Shown here piece after piece: positions 11,151 through 22,177 of a stretch of DNA of 64,000 bases. Every line of letters starts with the position of its first letter. Position 1 is the stretch's first letter. The stretch lies in assembly GCA_014155875.1 (NCBI GenBank), contig JACEFZ010018162.1:44286-108285 (forward strand). Reading direction: 5' to 3'. Source of the DNA: Cepaea nemoralis. Lineage: Eukaryota > Mollusca > Gastropoda > Stylommatophora > Helicidae. The notes under the pieces were generated by a model. It worked only from the letters and a program-made list of their open reading frames with translations. It was not told the origin of the DNA and did not search any database. The translations under genes and the position numbers were made by a program.

Positions 11151-11504
11151 ATCACTGGTGTATTATCCACTGTCAAGGATGTTCTCCACATTTCTTCTTC
11201 ATTCAAATATTTAAAATAAAAAGAACATGGCATCACTTGTGTACTATTGTCCAGGATTTTCTCCACATTTGGTCACCAAGCTTCTAGGGGGAGAGCCTTC
11301 TTTCATCCTAACTGGCTAATGTATTCTTTTTCTGAAAGCTAGTTCATGATTGGTTGGAACTTTTGCCAGAGTGTTGTTTGTTTTATTTTTACAAGATGGC
11401 ATAGTCACCCTAATGCCAGTCCTCCTTAATACCTCTTATTGTACTTTGGTAAGTTACAAGTTTACTATTCTTGCTTCCCTTATGGACCTTCATAATATAG
11501 TCTC

Positions 11505-11650
11505 TGTAGCAAAGTGGTTATGCCATCTGCCTCAAGCTCCAAAGATTGTGGGTTCAATTCTAACATTTGGTTCCTGAGTGTAATTTTCTCAGACTCCTCA
11601 AGGTCATCGCTGGAGCTATGGAGTTTGTGTTTTGTGTGATGCTTTTGGCA
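11505..11650 (+). mobile_element. tRNA-derived SINE head
   Basis: It shows an A-box-like TAGCAAAGTGGTTA and, about 40 bases on, a B-box-like GGGTTCAATTC. These are internal Pol III promoter elements in tRNA spacing. It is followed by a non-tRNA body. Confidence 0.6.
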
Positions 11651-11852
11651 GGCCCGCCCTGTGGAAAAAGAATGAGCTGTATGGGATCAAACCTGATGCA
11701 ATTAAGTTTCCCTCTTGCTTTTTAAACCTTTCATAATACATTGGAAGGACACATAGATTTTTTTGGTTTTAGTTTGGAAGAAGAAGGTGTACACAGGACA
11801 TTAAAAACACCCTGGCTAAAAAAAAATTAGATAGGGTAACTGGTAAATTTCT

Positions 11853-11935
11853 GCTTTAAGGGGATTCGAACATGTGAGCATTGGTCAGTCAGGTAAATGT
11901 GCTAGCCACTGTACTACCATGGTTTCCAAGAAGCC
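11853..11935 (-). mobile_element. tRNA-derived SINE head
   Basis: On the minus strand there is an A-box-like TGGCTAGCACATTT and a B-box TGTTCGAATCCCC. A related, poorer copy lies near 18,601-18,645. Confidence 0.55.
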
Positions 11936-12755
11936 TGTTGTTAAAAAAATATGCTGAACAATATAGCTGTCCTCCCAGCACTTTCATTACAATATTCAAA
12001 ATATCACATGTTGAGGAACCCTTGAGACCACTGAAATAGCATACAGGCACTGATGAGCGCTCATAGAAATGTAGGAAAGGAGTAGAGATTGGAGGACGCA
12101 TTAGACAGAATACAAATTGAAAGTTTTAACAGCCACAACAGGATTTGAAACTGCCGCCACTAAATGATGGCAAAGTCTTTCTAGTTTCTACGAGCACTGT
12201 TCAATACTTGTGAAGTTTGTTTCTCATACAAAGATGGTGCATATCACCAACTCCACCTAAGAGAACAAAAAACAATGTTGAGACTCCACATCAGATACAA
12301 CAGGCTGAAAAAACTAAAGACAGGAAATACTGATGAACGGAACTGGTAAAATGACAGCTAAATATTTATTATGAGAGTGTCAACCATATACTGAATGTAG
12401 AAAACTGTTTTAGCCTACACCTGTACACTCAATTTGAGGATGAACAAGCTCAAGTTAACTGCTGCTTTCTTTGGTTGTGTTCATACTGAGGTATGCGAAA
12501 AAGAATTTTCTCAGGCTATTTCAATGGCACGCAACAGTTTTCCATTAGGGATGTCTAGCTGTCCATCCATTAAAATAAAAACTTGTTCCTTCATTGAGGC
12601 ATTGTGGTCATTTGTAGGCGACAAATTCAAATTATGGTGTGGTCACTATAGATTTCAATTGTCCAGTGTGCACTCTAATTTCTACTTCTTTCCTCTACTT
12701 CTTTACTGCTGCCAAACAATACCCATGAATTTATTTCTCAAGATATTGAGAAACA
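11936..12755. other. Intergenic, no gene seen
   Basis: Only short, unsupported ORFs; no shared repeat recognised. Confidence 0.35.
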
Positions 12756-12759
12756 ATAA

Positions 12760-12915
12760 GTAATTGAAAAACAAGAAACAATAACAAGTAAATGAAAAGC
12801 AAAAAACAATAGCAAGTAATTGACAAACAAGAAATAATAACAAGTAATTGAAAAACAAGAAATAATAACAAGTAATTGAAAAACAAGAAACAATAACAAG
12901 TAATTAAAAATAACA
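12760..12915. repeat. 28-bp minisatellite
   Basis: The unit 'aacaagtaattgaaaaacaa' plus 'gaaataat' repeats about five times; adjacent late units are exactly 28 bp apart (12,841 and 12,869). Confidence 0.9.
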
Positions 12916-13785
12916 AGCAGCAACAAGAAAATATCTTTAATCAATTATATACAGTTGAAGCCTTAAAAAAGATGGGGAACAACCTGTTTAACATGAAATA
13001 TATACAAAATGACTTTCAAGCATTTAGCTTCTCACGAGAGTTGTTTCTGGTTATGCAGGTACATTCCTTCTATGCTGGACAATTTAATCCTGAATTAGTT
13101 GTTTTAACGTGTTTTTCTTGCCCTGTTAATACTTTCACTTCTCATCTCCCAAAGTAGTTAGTGTGTTACTTGAATTATCACCATCTTAGTCGTTAGTCGC
13201 AGTTCCAAATTCAGCCAGTGAATATCACACAAAATGCTCCTCACTGCCCCAACTGAAAGGTGGAACAGACAGGAGTCTCAAACCAACAGCCCACACAGGT
13301 ATACTATGCATAATGCCGCTGCCAGAATACCAACACAAAAGTCTGCCACGAAAAATACAGTTCATTGTCGATGGAAGGAGCAGTCACTAAAAAACCAGCA
13401 GCCATACATTACTGCATACGGCAACCCACTTAGCTCAGCGACCGGCCAGTCGCCTTTTCTGAACATGCAGTTCAAGCTACAAACAACCGTGGACAGATGT
13501 AAAAGCACTCCACACAAAATGATCACCATCTATACCGTTGCAACATTTGCTCATAGTGTGCCTCAATGTTGATTCTCCATTAACGATCCCAAACAGTAGT
13601 TGTTAAGTAATTCTTTCTCCAAGATTGATTGATTGATTTAGGAACCGACATCACAGCATTCGGGACATTCCCATAAGCTCTCCAAGATCTACTGCGACAA
13701 CTTTGTGACTGGCATGCTTCATGCAGTGTGTCATACTTCAATTCAAAAATAAAAAAATTTTTGTAATCAATTTATCTAGTGGGAG
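12916..13785. other. Intergenic, no gene seen
   Basis: The plus ORF at 13,234-13,572 has no recognisable motif, and nothing else supports it as coding. Confidence 0.3.
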
Positions 13786-13900
13786 TCATGGTGGCAGAGT
13801 GGAACAGTACAACTGTTTACCTCAAGTAGTTCTAGATGTAATCCCTGGGAGTGTCAAGTTTGGGTCTGTATGCCCTGACCAGCAGGTCTGTGAAGTTTGA
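13786..13900 (+). mobile_element. Possible tRNA-derived SINE
   Basis: An A-box-like 'tggtggcagagtgg' with a tRNA-spaced downstream region; the B box is degenerate. Confidence 0.35.
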
Positions 13901-14486
13901 CTTAGTTCATTAACTACGTACCAGGATTTTTCAAGGAAGAAAAAGTAGTAATGAAAAGAACCAGACAACTCGTTCAATAATGCTGCAAGCTAGTATACAT
14001 GTATAGAAGTATCTGATTAGGACAGAAATATTAAAAATACAAGAAGAGCTTTCACAGAACTAGGAAATGTGGGAAGTCAAAAAAAATTAAAATTAGTACC
14101 AAGCACAGAATAGGTAACTCATATGTTAAATCTGTACTGCTGTATGGATCATAAAAATACAGAATGACTGAAGCAATCACTAGTGAACTACAAACATTAA
14201 TTGGTGCTTGCGCAGAAGTGGTCAAACAGTATGACAAAATCACTAATGCAGAGCTTAGGGACAGAACTAGACAAAATCACTCATGCAGAGCTTAGGGACA
14301 GCATCACTAATGCCGAGCTGAGGGACAGGACTAGACAAAATCACTAATGCAGAGCTTAGGGACAGAACTAGACAGCATCACTAATGCAGAGCTTAGGGAC
14401 AGGACTAGACAAAACCACTAATGCAGAGCTTAGGGACAGAACAAGACAAAGTCACTAATGCAGAGCTTAGGGACAGGACTAGACAA

Positions 14487-14610
14487 AACTGCAGAAGTCT
14501 GATATGTCAGCTGAAAGGTGCAAACATCGCAGTTCTGCTGTAAACAGGCACAACACAATTATGTCCAAAAAATATTTCGGGTGAACGCAGAAGAAGATAA
14601 ACTGACAAAA
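14487..14610 (+). mobile_element. SINE S2 module, copy 1 in the array
   Basis: It contains 'cagttctgctgtaaacaggc' and 'acaacacaattatg' and ends 'gaacgcagaagaag'. It is the plus-strand counterpart of the minus copies at 27,479 and 36,042. Confidence 0.75.
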
Positions 14611-14866
14611 TCCCTAATGCAGAGCTTAGGGACAGAACTAGACAAAATCACTAATGCAGAGCACTTAGGGGCAAAACTAGACAAAATCTCTAATGCAGAG
14701 CTTAGAGACAGAACTATACAAAATCACTAATGCAGAGCTTAGGGACAGAACTAGACAAAATCACTAATGCAGAGCTTAGGGACAGAACAAGACGGAGTCA
14801 CTAATGCAGAGCTTAGGGACAGAACTAGACAAAATTACTAATGCAGAGCTTAGGGACAGAACTAGA

Positions 14867-14972
14867 CAAAACTGCAGAAGAAAGGTGCAAATATAGCAGC
14901 TCTGCTGTAAACAAACACAACGCAATTACGTCAAACAAATTTTTCAGATAAACGCAGAAGAAGAACTAGACA
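14867..14972 (+). mobile_element. SINE S2 module, copy 2 in the array
   Basis: Shows 'cagctctgctgtaaacaaac' and ends 'aacgcagaagaag', after which minisatellite units resume. It may be a segmental duplication of the 14,487 module together with its neighbouring units. Confidence 0.75.
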
Positions 14973-15124
14973 AAATCACTCATGCAGAAGTTAGGGACAG
15001 AACTAGACAAAATCGCTAATGCAGAGCTTAGGGACAGAACTAGACAAAATTACTAATGTAGAGCTTAGAAACAGAACTAGACAAAATCACTAATGCAAAG
15101 CTTAGTGACAGAACTAGACAGAGT

Positions 15125-16080
15125 CCAGCCTCAAGAGGTGAGGAAAACATAACAGTATAACTTGAAAGTTCCAAGCCCATAGGGCAAGCCAAACAAAGGA
15201 AGACCAATGAAGACATGGAGATGCGAATTAGAGACAGAGATTAATCATAAGGGGAGATATGGAGGGAGATGGCAAAGGACAAGATGGGTTGGCGTGAGTT
15301 GGTTGAAGGTCTATGTCCCAATGAAGAATACAGGGAAGAAAATGCTTTATATATAATAATAAACTGTCCTAGAGCAGTTTCCCTTTTGATGTGTTAGCAC
15401 CATTTTGTAGGCCTGAGAGCAAGGAGAGATGGGTGGTCAAACTGTCCCTCACTTTGGCAAGCAATGAGTCTTGGTGTCAAACCCCGTCCGACCATGCTCA
15501 TGACATTACCAGCAGTTCACTATCAACTTCACTTGCAGACGATCTTTTGTTAGATACAACATGAGTTAAAGTAACAAACACCCAGGACAAAAAGAGTTAA
15601 GGCAGTTTAGTAAAACGTGGCAGACGGCTGTGGCCAGATGTCACAACAGAGGGTCACATAAAATATGCACATGCTGGGGAGAAGCAGCAGTCTGACTTGG
15701 GGAGAGTCTCAGAACAAGTGACACATCAAACAATACTGTAGATATGTATCTTCAGACACAGTATTAAACATGGCATGATGTATCAGCCACAGTACATATC
15801 ATCAGACACAGAATGTATCATCACACACAGCTGCTCGAATCTCAGTATCAATCATGAGCTAATAATATGATCATTTGACCAAAAACAGTTTTAAAAAAAT
15901 TAAGAAAACAAACTTCATATTAGTGTATGGCACATACATTCTTACAGCGTCTAAAACCTTCATCTGAATCTTGCACTCAGTTTTCACTTCTCTATTACAA
16001 CACTAACGTGTCATGTCATATGGGAATCATTGCCCTAGGACAGTATCTGCTGCGGGATAATTTCTACCATTAGCTTTTAC
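15125..16080. other. Intergenic, no gene seen
   Basis: No supported coding sequence. About 15,720-15,835 repeats 'cagacaca.' and 'catcagacacag' loosely. Confidence 0.35.
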
Positions 16081-16089
16081 TGGACTGTG

Positions 16090-16945
16090 TGTTCCATATA
16101 TAAAGACAGAATAGGACAAGCAAAAAATGCATTCTATCAAATGAAGAATATTTTTTGCAGTAAATCCCTGTCATTTCACATTAGAAAAAGAATTCATGCA
16201 TGTTATATAGTACAGTTTTAACATATGGCTATGAATCCTGGACAATTAGTTTAAAAAAAAGCTAAAACAATCCCTGGAGGCTCTGGAGATGTGGTTTTAT
16301 AGAAGAATGCTGGAAATTTATTGGACAGCCAAAATAAGTAATCTGGACATTTTGAGAGAGGCTAATTTGCAAAGACAACTTATCACAAGCATTAGAAAGA
16401 GGAAGTCTTCATTTTTTGGCCAATCAATCATGTGCCATGCCGGAAAGCGTGGGCTGTCATGACTCGCCATTTCACTCGATCACCAGAGTCATGGATCAGC
16501 TCAGTGTTCCTGTCTCGTCCATGCCATGTGGCCAAGCCATCCAGGTGTTTCCTCTCGGTCTTCCTCTTCAGCCTGTTCCCTTCGATCTTGCCAGTGGTCA
16601 CTAAGTTCTCCAATCCATTTCTTCTCATAATATGTCCAAAATATTTTGACTGTCTACGTCTAATTTCTCTAATCAATTTACGATTTTCATTTGCCTCCTG
16701 TAGTACTTGGTCATTGGTTTTTCTGTCTTTGGCCACATAATGAGAAGAAAAAAGCTGGACCATTGTTGTGACAACTAGAAAGATTTGTAGAAAGAGATAA
16801 AAAGGAAGACAGTGAAGGAAAATTATTGACAGTCTTGTGTCATGGCATGGACGGGAGTTAGCATATGAACTGATACACGCCACTGGAGACTGTAAAATAT
16901 GGAGAAGCATGACCGCCCACACCGATCAGCATGGCACTTGATGAG
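16090..16945 (+). mobile_element. RTE-like LINE-A 3' fragment, interrupted
   Basis: An older plus-strand LINE-A copy (16,090-16,422 and 16,728-16,945) is split by a younger LINE insertion. The left half carries LEALEMWFYRRMLEIYWTAK; the right half resumes at 'tttggccacataatga' and ends 'cagcatggcacttgatgagg'. Confidence 0.85.
16423..16727 (-). mobile_element. Young 5'-truncated LINE-A insertion with target duplication
   Basis: A 305-bp minus-strand copy of the LINE-A 3' end. The sequence corresponds closely to bases about 34,850-35,150 of the full-length element and the tail reads as ATTG repeats. TTTGGCCA stands on both sides (16,415-16,422 and 16,728-16,735), a perfect 8-bp duplication. 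It lies inside the older copy. Confidence 0.9.
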
Positions 16946-17360
16946 GATGATGTTCCATATGAAGGCTCCACTGTGTCATGTCATTTGGGAATCACTGCCC
17001 TAGACCATAATCTGCTATGGCACAACTTCTACTGTTATCTTGTATGGGACTATGTTCCATACGAGGTCATCATTCCTACTCTGCTGCAAACCATACAGTT
17101 CTGATATTATCTGCACAAAGCTCCCTTGCCTGAAGCACTTCATGCCAAGATGGTGACGTCATGTGAGGCTGATATTGTGAAGACCGATGCCCTTGGTGTC
17201 TTTGAATGCCCACACCAGGCAGTAATGTGACAACAGCTGGTCCAGCAGCTCTCGCTCATCCAACAATTCTAGACGTTCCATTCTGCAAAAAGATGTATTT
17301 GCTCAGAACTTCATCCATTTTCAGGAACAACAAATTCTCAAACTACTATGGAAATCTTCA
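16946..17360. other. Intergenic, no gene seen
   Basis: Nothing recognisable besides short random ORFs. Confidence 0.3.
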
Positions 17361-17364
17361 TATA

Positions 17365-17448
<84 letters not shown>
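17361..17448. repeat. (TA)n microsatellite
   Basis: Nearly uninterrupted TA dinucleotides. Confidence 0.97.
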
Positions 17449-17451
<3 letters not shown>

Positions 17452-17474
17452 CAAATTTTTTCAATGTAAATACA

Positions 17475-17618
17475 GGACCACTTTTCATGAAATGAGATGT
17501 CTGCAGGGGTTCTATACGCCTGTGCTTAAACTTTTGGTGTGCTTCCAGCAGGGTAGTGGCATGAACCCCTACATCAGTCAGTTGGACTTCAACATTGTCT
17601 TCTTGTTCAGAAAGCAAT
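17475..17618 (-). CDS. Candidate exon with spectrin-repeat-like helix (weak)
   Basis: On the minus strand an open stretch reads VQLTDVGVHATTLLEAHQKF and then KHRRIEPLQ. It has the amphipathic helix pattern seen in spectrin-type repeats. A possible AG acceptor precedes it near 17,605, but no good donor is visible before the TA microsatellite and an S1 SINE abuts it. I cannot name a gene; it may be chance. Confidence 0.25.
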
Positions 17619-17692
17619 GGCAAACTACACAACGTAAAATGTCCTTTAAGATCATCCTGGGGTTAGGGTTGATTGCAACATCCTGCACAGAA
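17595..17692 (+). mobile_element. SINE family S1, partial
   Basis: Contains 'ttcagaaagcaatggcaaac' and ends near 'attgcaacatcctg'. Confidence 0.6.
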
Positions 17693-17902
17693 CATATAAC
17701 ATTATTTTTATTTCATGAAATGACGAGTACTAGGTATATGGTGCTTGCCTCATATATTTTAGACCAATCAGAACTCAATGGGGGTGTGGCCAGTGTACAC
17801 GCTGGTCGCCTTCCCTTTCCTGAACATTTCCTGGTGCCTATTTTTAAGTGAGTTTTTAAGTGACCTGGGAGCTCAATTCAATGAAAACAATGTCTGACTT
17901 AA

Positions 17903-18597
17903 CCCTTTACAGGGCAGACGCTTGTCCGTTTTGTAGCCCTGAACGGGCAAGATTTTTTCAGGTTCTGTAAAATTTTGGGTCGCGTTAGTAAAAACATCAC
18001 AAATAAGGTGTTAGTCAACCGATATTAGTTAAATAAACAACACAATGAAGGGAAAAGCATGCAGAATATGTTACTCACGTGATTGTTGCCAGTAATCCAT
18101 ATATGAACACAAATATTTATGAAATACGGCAAGTTGTTTGTGATTTTCCGTCACCTATACGGCAATTTACAAACATATTTTCAGAATCATAATCACTTTC
18201 TTTAAAGTCCGACTCACGACTGCTAATGCAAAGTAACGCTTTGCACTGATATCTAGCTCCGATTAATAATCAACTTCGTGCCCTTTAATGCCATTTAAAT
18301 TGAACAGAGCGAAATCTTGGCTATCACTTGAAGAATTGCCGAAATCCATTTTGAAAAACAGCGTAAAAATCCTGAAAACTATCAAAAAAGTCCGTAAAAG
18401 TCCGTTCAAATTCATACTATCGCATTTAGAAATGGCGGCCACGTTGTCAAGCTGTCGGCGAAAGCGAAAGTAGCCGTCGGAAGTGTCGGAAAGCCGAGAG
18501 ATCGCGTTTTTACAATGCATAATAGTATCGGGCGCAATCGGCCGCTACGCTCGTTTTAAGCGATCGGCCAGTAATGGCCGCTATGCCCTGTAAAGGG
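17903..18597. mobile_element. piggyBac-like non-autonomous element
   Basis: The ends are CCCTTTACAGGGCA and TGCCCTGTAAAGGG, flanked on both sides by TTAA (17,899-17,902 and 18,598-18,601), the diagnostic piggyBac target duplication. The 695-bp body includes a GC-rich right subterminal part with 'gcggcc', 'cgatcggcc' and related motifs. No transposase frame is present, so it must have been mobilised in trans. Confidence 0.88.
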
Positions 18598-18601
18598 TTA
18601 A

Positions 18602-19611
18602 AGGGGATTTGAACATATGACCTCTGAGTTGACAAGCAAACGTTATAGTAGTTCTTTATGACATATAGCAGCTCTTTGCGACATATTGCGGTTCTATTAT
18701 GGATTATAGCAGCTCTTTATGAAATATAGCAACTAACACAGATTTTAGCAGCTCTATGTTAATGTCATAAAATCAAACATAGAATAATGACCATACAAGA
18801 GACATAAAATTGCCAGATGACCACCATGGAGTATAAGACATATGCTATGCCTTGTACCAGAACCCTCTTCACATTATAATGCTGGGTTATAAACAGAAAA
18901 TAAAGACAACAAAACATTAGGAAGAAGAAGAATAAGAAGATAAATATGAAATCTAAATAAAATGTAAATAATTTTTGTGAAACACAGAACACAGATTCGT
19001 TTTCAAACTGTCACAATGAGTTGAGTGGGAAAGTGCTTGCTGACCAAAAGAGGTAGAGGATTCACACCTGGAGAGGCTGAATCAGAGGGGAATCAACAGA
19101 GGGGCTGGACAATGCTCAAAGCATAGGGGGATACAGGCATGCATTTAATCAGGCTTCTCCCTGGTACCAACAGAAAGAGAGCTCTTTGCTGGCTACTGAA
19201 GCAGGAGAGGGAGCATGAATGGGAATGTCCAGAGTGCAATAATGCTGATTCTCGAACTCGTACCCACCAAGATAATGGTCTGGATTCTATCCTGAGCAAT
19301 GGATTATTTTTGTTTTCCAGCCAACTGGCCCAGCTTAATAAAATGGTAACTGGATAAATGTCATAATTATCTGGAAAGGAAAGCTGTCAGTGAAGAGAAA
19401 TGCCCTTGCCATTAAATTATAACCTAGAATATGAGAAGGTATAACACTCTACTCTGCAATGGCTGTATTTACTATGGGCTGAATTTAACTTTATATTACG
19501 TTATTTATATACCTTTGGACATCTGCTTGAGGTAAACATCTATACACCGTACACAGATCCATGGCATCACCGCCTGTCCAGCCATTGTTCAGAAATCTGT
19601 TTGGATCAGGA
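18602..19611. other. Intergenic with SINE-like fragments
   Basis: A tRNA-like head at about 19,020-19,080 ('gtgggaaagtgcttgctgac') and repeated 'tagcagctcttt' blocks at about 18,650-18,750. No gene seen; LCMT1 exons beyond the fourth would be expected in this direction but were not found. Confidence 0.4.
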
Positions 19612-19990
19612 AAAGATGTCTATACATCAAACTAACATATATACATCACATTAACATCTAAACATCAAACTACCATTTATATATCAAACTGGTATCTATA
19701 CATCAAATTACATGTAAACATCAACCTAACATCAATACATCAACTTAACATCTATACATCATATTAACATCTAAACACTAACCTAACATCTATACATCAA
19801 ATTAACATCTATACATCATATTAACATCTAAACATTAACCTAACATCTATACATCAACTTAATATCTATATATCACATTAACATCTTTACATCAAACTGG
19901 CATCTATACATCAAACTATCATCTAATCATCAAACTGACATCTATACATATCTATACATCAAACTGACATCTATATATCAAACTAACAAG
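19612..19990. repeat. ~21-bp minisatellite
   Basis: The unit 'catctatacatcaaactaa' and variants repeat more than fifteen times. Confidence 0.9.
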
Positions 19991-20214
19991 AATCCTTGTC
20001 TTCCCTAGACACTAGAAAGAGAATTACATCAATGGTAAACCATCACAGAATAAAAAGAACTTTATGATAATATAGACAATAATCTTCTCCCTTCTGGTCC
20101 CCAAATGGACCAATCACCGTCACCGTCTCTTGCAATTCTTTGCTATCACTTTTAACTCCTTTCAACAATTGTTTGCAATTGTGTTTATATTTATTTTGTC
20201 ATTTATGTTGGTTT

Positions 20215-20345
20215 CTACTGGTCAAACATGTTTAACGCAGACAAGAACGGCAACAATGAAGTCAGAAGTGTCAGCCGAAAGACGCAAATTTCATAGCTCT
20301 GCTGTAAACAAACACAGCCCAACAGCGGACAAATAATTTTTTTTT
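20215..20345 (+). mobile_element. SINE S2 copy
   Basis: It carries 'gtcagaagtgtcagccgaaa' and 'tagctctgctgtaaacaaac' and ends in a T-run in place of the GAA tail. Confidence 0.7.
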
Positions 20346-20462
20346 TTTTAACAGGAAAAATATGCCTATTTATTATTTCATTTATTAAACTGGCCTTTCC
20401 ATACTAAAATAATGTATAATTCCACATGAAATATATATATTGTCAACACAGTTTGCCTGTAC

Positions 20463-20576
20463 GTGCCTGTTCATTTGTGTCTCCAAGCTGACACATGCTG
20501 AGACTCCACTTAGAACACAGTCTCTGGCCTTCAAGTTCTGGATCATTACCTGGCCAAAGGCATCTGTCATATTTAC
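20463..20576 (-). CDS. LCMT1: LCMT1 exon 4 (phase 0 to 0)
   Basis: The minus strand shows an acceptor (ctctgcatag) followed by VNMTDAFGQVMIQNLKARDC, which matches the mammalian LCMT1 stretch beginning VNMGDRFGQ directly after the YEQ encoded by exon 3. It continues to ETQMNRH and a GT donor of poor context (GTACAG); an upstream GC donor (AG|GCACGT) is an alternative end. The 38 codons keep frame. This part forms the C-terminal lobe of the methyltransferase. The remaining ~60 residues expected at the C terminus were not located. Confidence 0.85.
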
Positions 20577-20705
20577 CTATGCAGAGACAGATATCAAGTG
20601 AACAAATACAATTTACTGAAAAACATTGGTCTATTTTCCAGTAAAGAGACAAATCTAGAGTGTAAAACTGACAATTTAATCATTGGGAATCTCATCTGGG
20701 ACAAA

Positions 20706-20880
20706 TCATCATCATCAAGTGTCTTGTCAGCTGGTGCGGGTGAGTCATGTTTCTTCACCTTGCCATCTCTACGGGCATGTTCATATGTTGAATCCCGTCT
20801 GTGCCATGACAAAAGACTGTCTAGAATTTTCTCTAGCTGTCTTCCTCTATCTCTATTTCCACAAATCTTTACAGTTGTAG
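20706..20880 (-). mobile_element. LINE-A 3' fragment
   Basis: Minus-strand LINE-A end, recognised by 'cagctggtgcgggtgagtca', 'gccatgacaaaagactgt' and 'tctatttccacaaatcttta'. It lies in LCMT1 intron 3. Confidence 0.75.
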
Positions 20881-20979
20881 AGGTATATATAGGTAGAGAA
20901 ATACAGTGTCAAAATACAATTTAGTCAATGTAATCTTAAAATGAATATAATACAGGAATAACACCCCAACGCATTACGC

Positions 20980-21335
20980 CATCATCATTAACATATACAA
21001 TGATATGCCAACTGGAGTAGGAATTCATGTCTCTCCACAGACTGCGGTTCATGTGTTGTGGATTAATTCTGACATCCCTACATGCCATCGTCTAAGTCCA
21101 CTAGCATCATTTCTCTCTCTCTGTCTGCCTTTGCCTCTTTTCCCACTGATCTTTCCAATCATGATGTTTTCCAATGCCTCTTTCTCATATATGACCAAAT
21201 AAAGCTGTTTTTTTCTGTCTTCAAGTTGTATATAATGTTCTACTTCCATTAGCCTCTTCCAGACAATCACCGTTAGTTACTGTGGCAGTCTAAGGTACTC
21301 GTAACATTTGTCTCAGAAATGAGGTAAAATACACA
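20980..21335 (-). mobile_element. LINE-A 3' fragment, second subfamily
   Basis: The minus strand carries the subfamily with 'catcgtctaagtccactagc' and 'tcttttcccactgatctttc', as also found at 38,621-39,095. It is truncated near 'ctaaggtactcgtaacattt'. Confidence 0.8.
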
Positions 21336-21649
21336 AGTTTAGTTTAGTCGACGAATCAACATCATGGCACACAGGTGTAACCCATAAGTGCTCCGTTCTA
21401 CTCCTAACTCAAGCCTGAGTCCGGAGAATCTCAGCTCAGTGCACGAACTCCGTAGCACACGGCAAGGATCCTGAAATACTTTGGGTAGATTTTTAACTCT
21501 AAATTTTGCCCAGGCAGCGCCGTTAGGCTACTCTTTTTCGATTTCCAACTACCAAGGGATTTTTTACTGTGCGCAACAATACACACGGGCATCCAATCTC
21601 ACAACCCAGAGACCAGGGGAAATGTTACTAGAAGTCCATGTGAAAAAAT

Positions 21650-21725
21650 TCTAGTCCTCACCGGGGCTTGAACCCGGGACCTCCAGCACTCGAGGCGGAC
21701 ACGATACCTCGAGACCACGCAGCCC
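21650..21725 (-). mobile_element. tRNA-derived SINE head
   Basis: The minus strand reads GGGGCTGCGTGGTCTCGAGG with, 35 bases later, CCCGGGTTCAAGCCCCGG, that is an A-box-like segment and a well-formed T-arm with B box. It cannot be a functional tRNA because the acceptor strands do not pair. Confidence 0.6.
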
Positions 21726-21774
21726 CACACAAATATACATATAACATAAGAATACCAAACATGTAATATATGAA

Positions 21775-22150
21775 TAACACACAAACACAAGTAATGAATA
21801 ACACACAAACACAAGTAATGAACAACAAAAACACAAGTAATGAATAACACACAAACACAAGTAATGAACAACAAATAAACACAAATAATGAATAACACAC
21901 AAACACAAGTAATGAATAACATACAAACACAAGTAATGAATAACATACAAACACAAGTAATGAATAACACACAAACACAAGTAATGAATAACACACAAAC
22001 ACAAGTAATGAATAACACACAAACACAAGTAATGAATAACATACAAACACAAGTAATGAATAATACACAAACACAAGTAATGAATAACACACAAACACAA
22101 GTAATGAATAACACACAAACACAAGTAATGAATAACACACAAACACAAGA
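21775..22150 (-). repeat. 24-bp minisatellite in LCMT1 intron 3, open in several frames
   Basis: The unit 'aataacacacaaacacaagt' plus 'aatg' repeats about fifteen times. Because 24 is a multiple of three, no stop occurs on the LCMT1 strand. Retained intron 3 would therefore add a repetitive hydrophobic octapeptide (VCVLFITC-like) to exon 3. Confidence 0.92.
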
Positions 22151-22177
22151 ACAGCACACCAACAAAAGACACATCAC

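Larger units (their letters stand above)
14236..15124 (+). repeat. 37-bp minisatellite with embedded SINE modules
   Basis: The unit reads 'gacaaaatcactaatgcaga' then 'gcttagggacagaacta', with about twenty copies. The array is interrupted at 14,487 and 14,867 by SINE S2 segments. Confidence 0.92.

Noticed and set aside
13234..13572. 112-codon plus ORF
   Set aside because: No motif, no splice context and unremarkable codon pattern; insufficient support.
21599..22177. Repetitive VCVLFITC protein as a gene of its own
   Set aside because: It is a 24-bp minisatellite that stays open in all frames because the unit length is a multiple of three; it lies in LCMT1 intron 3.
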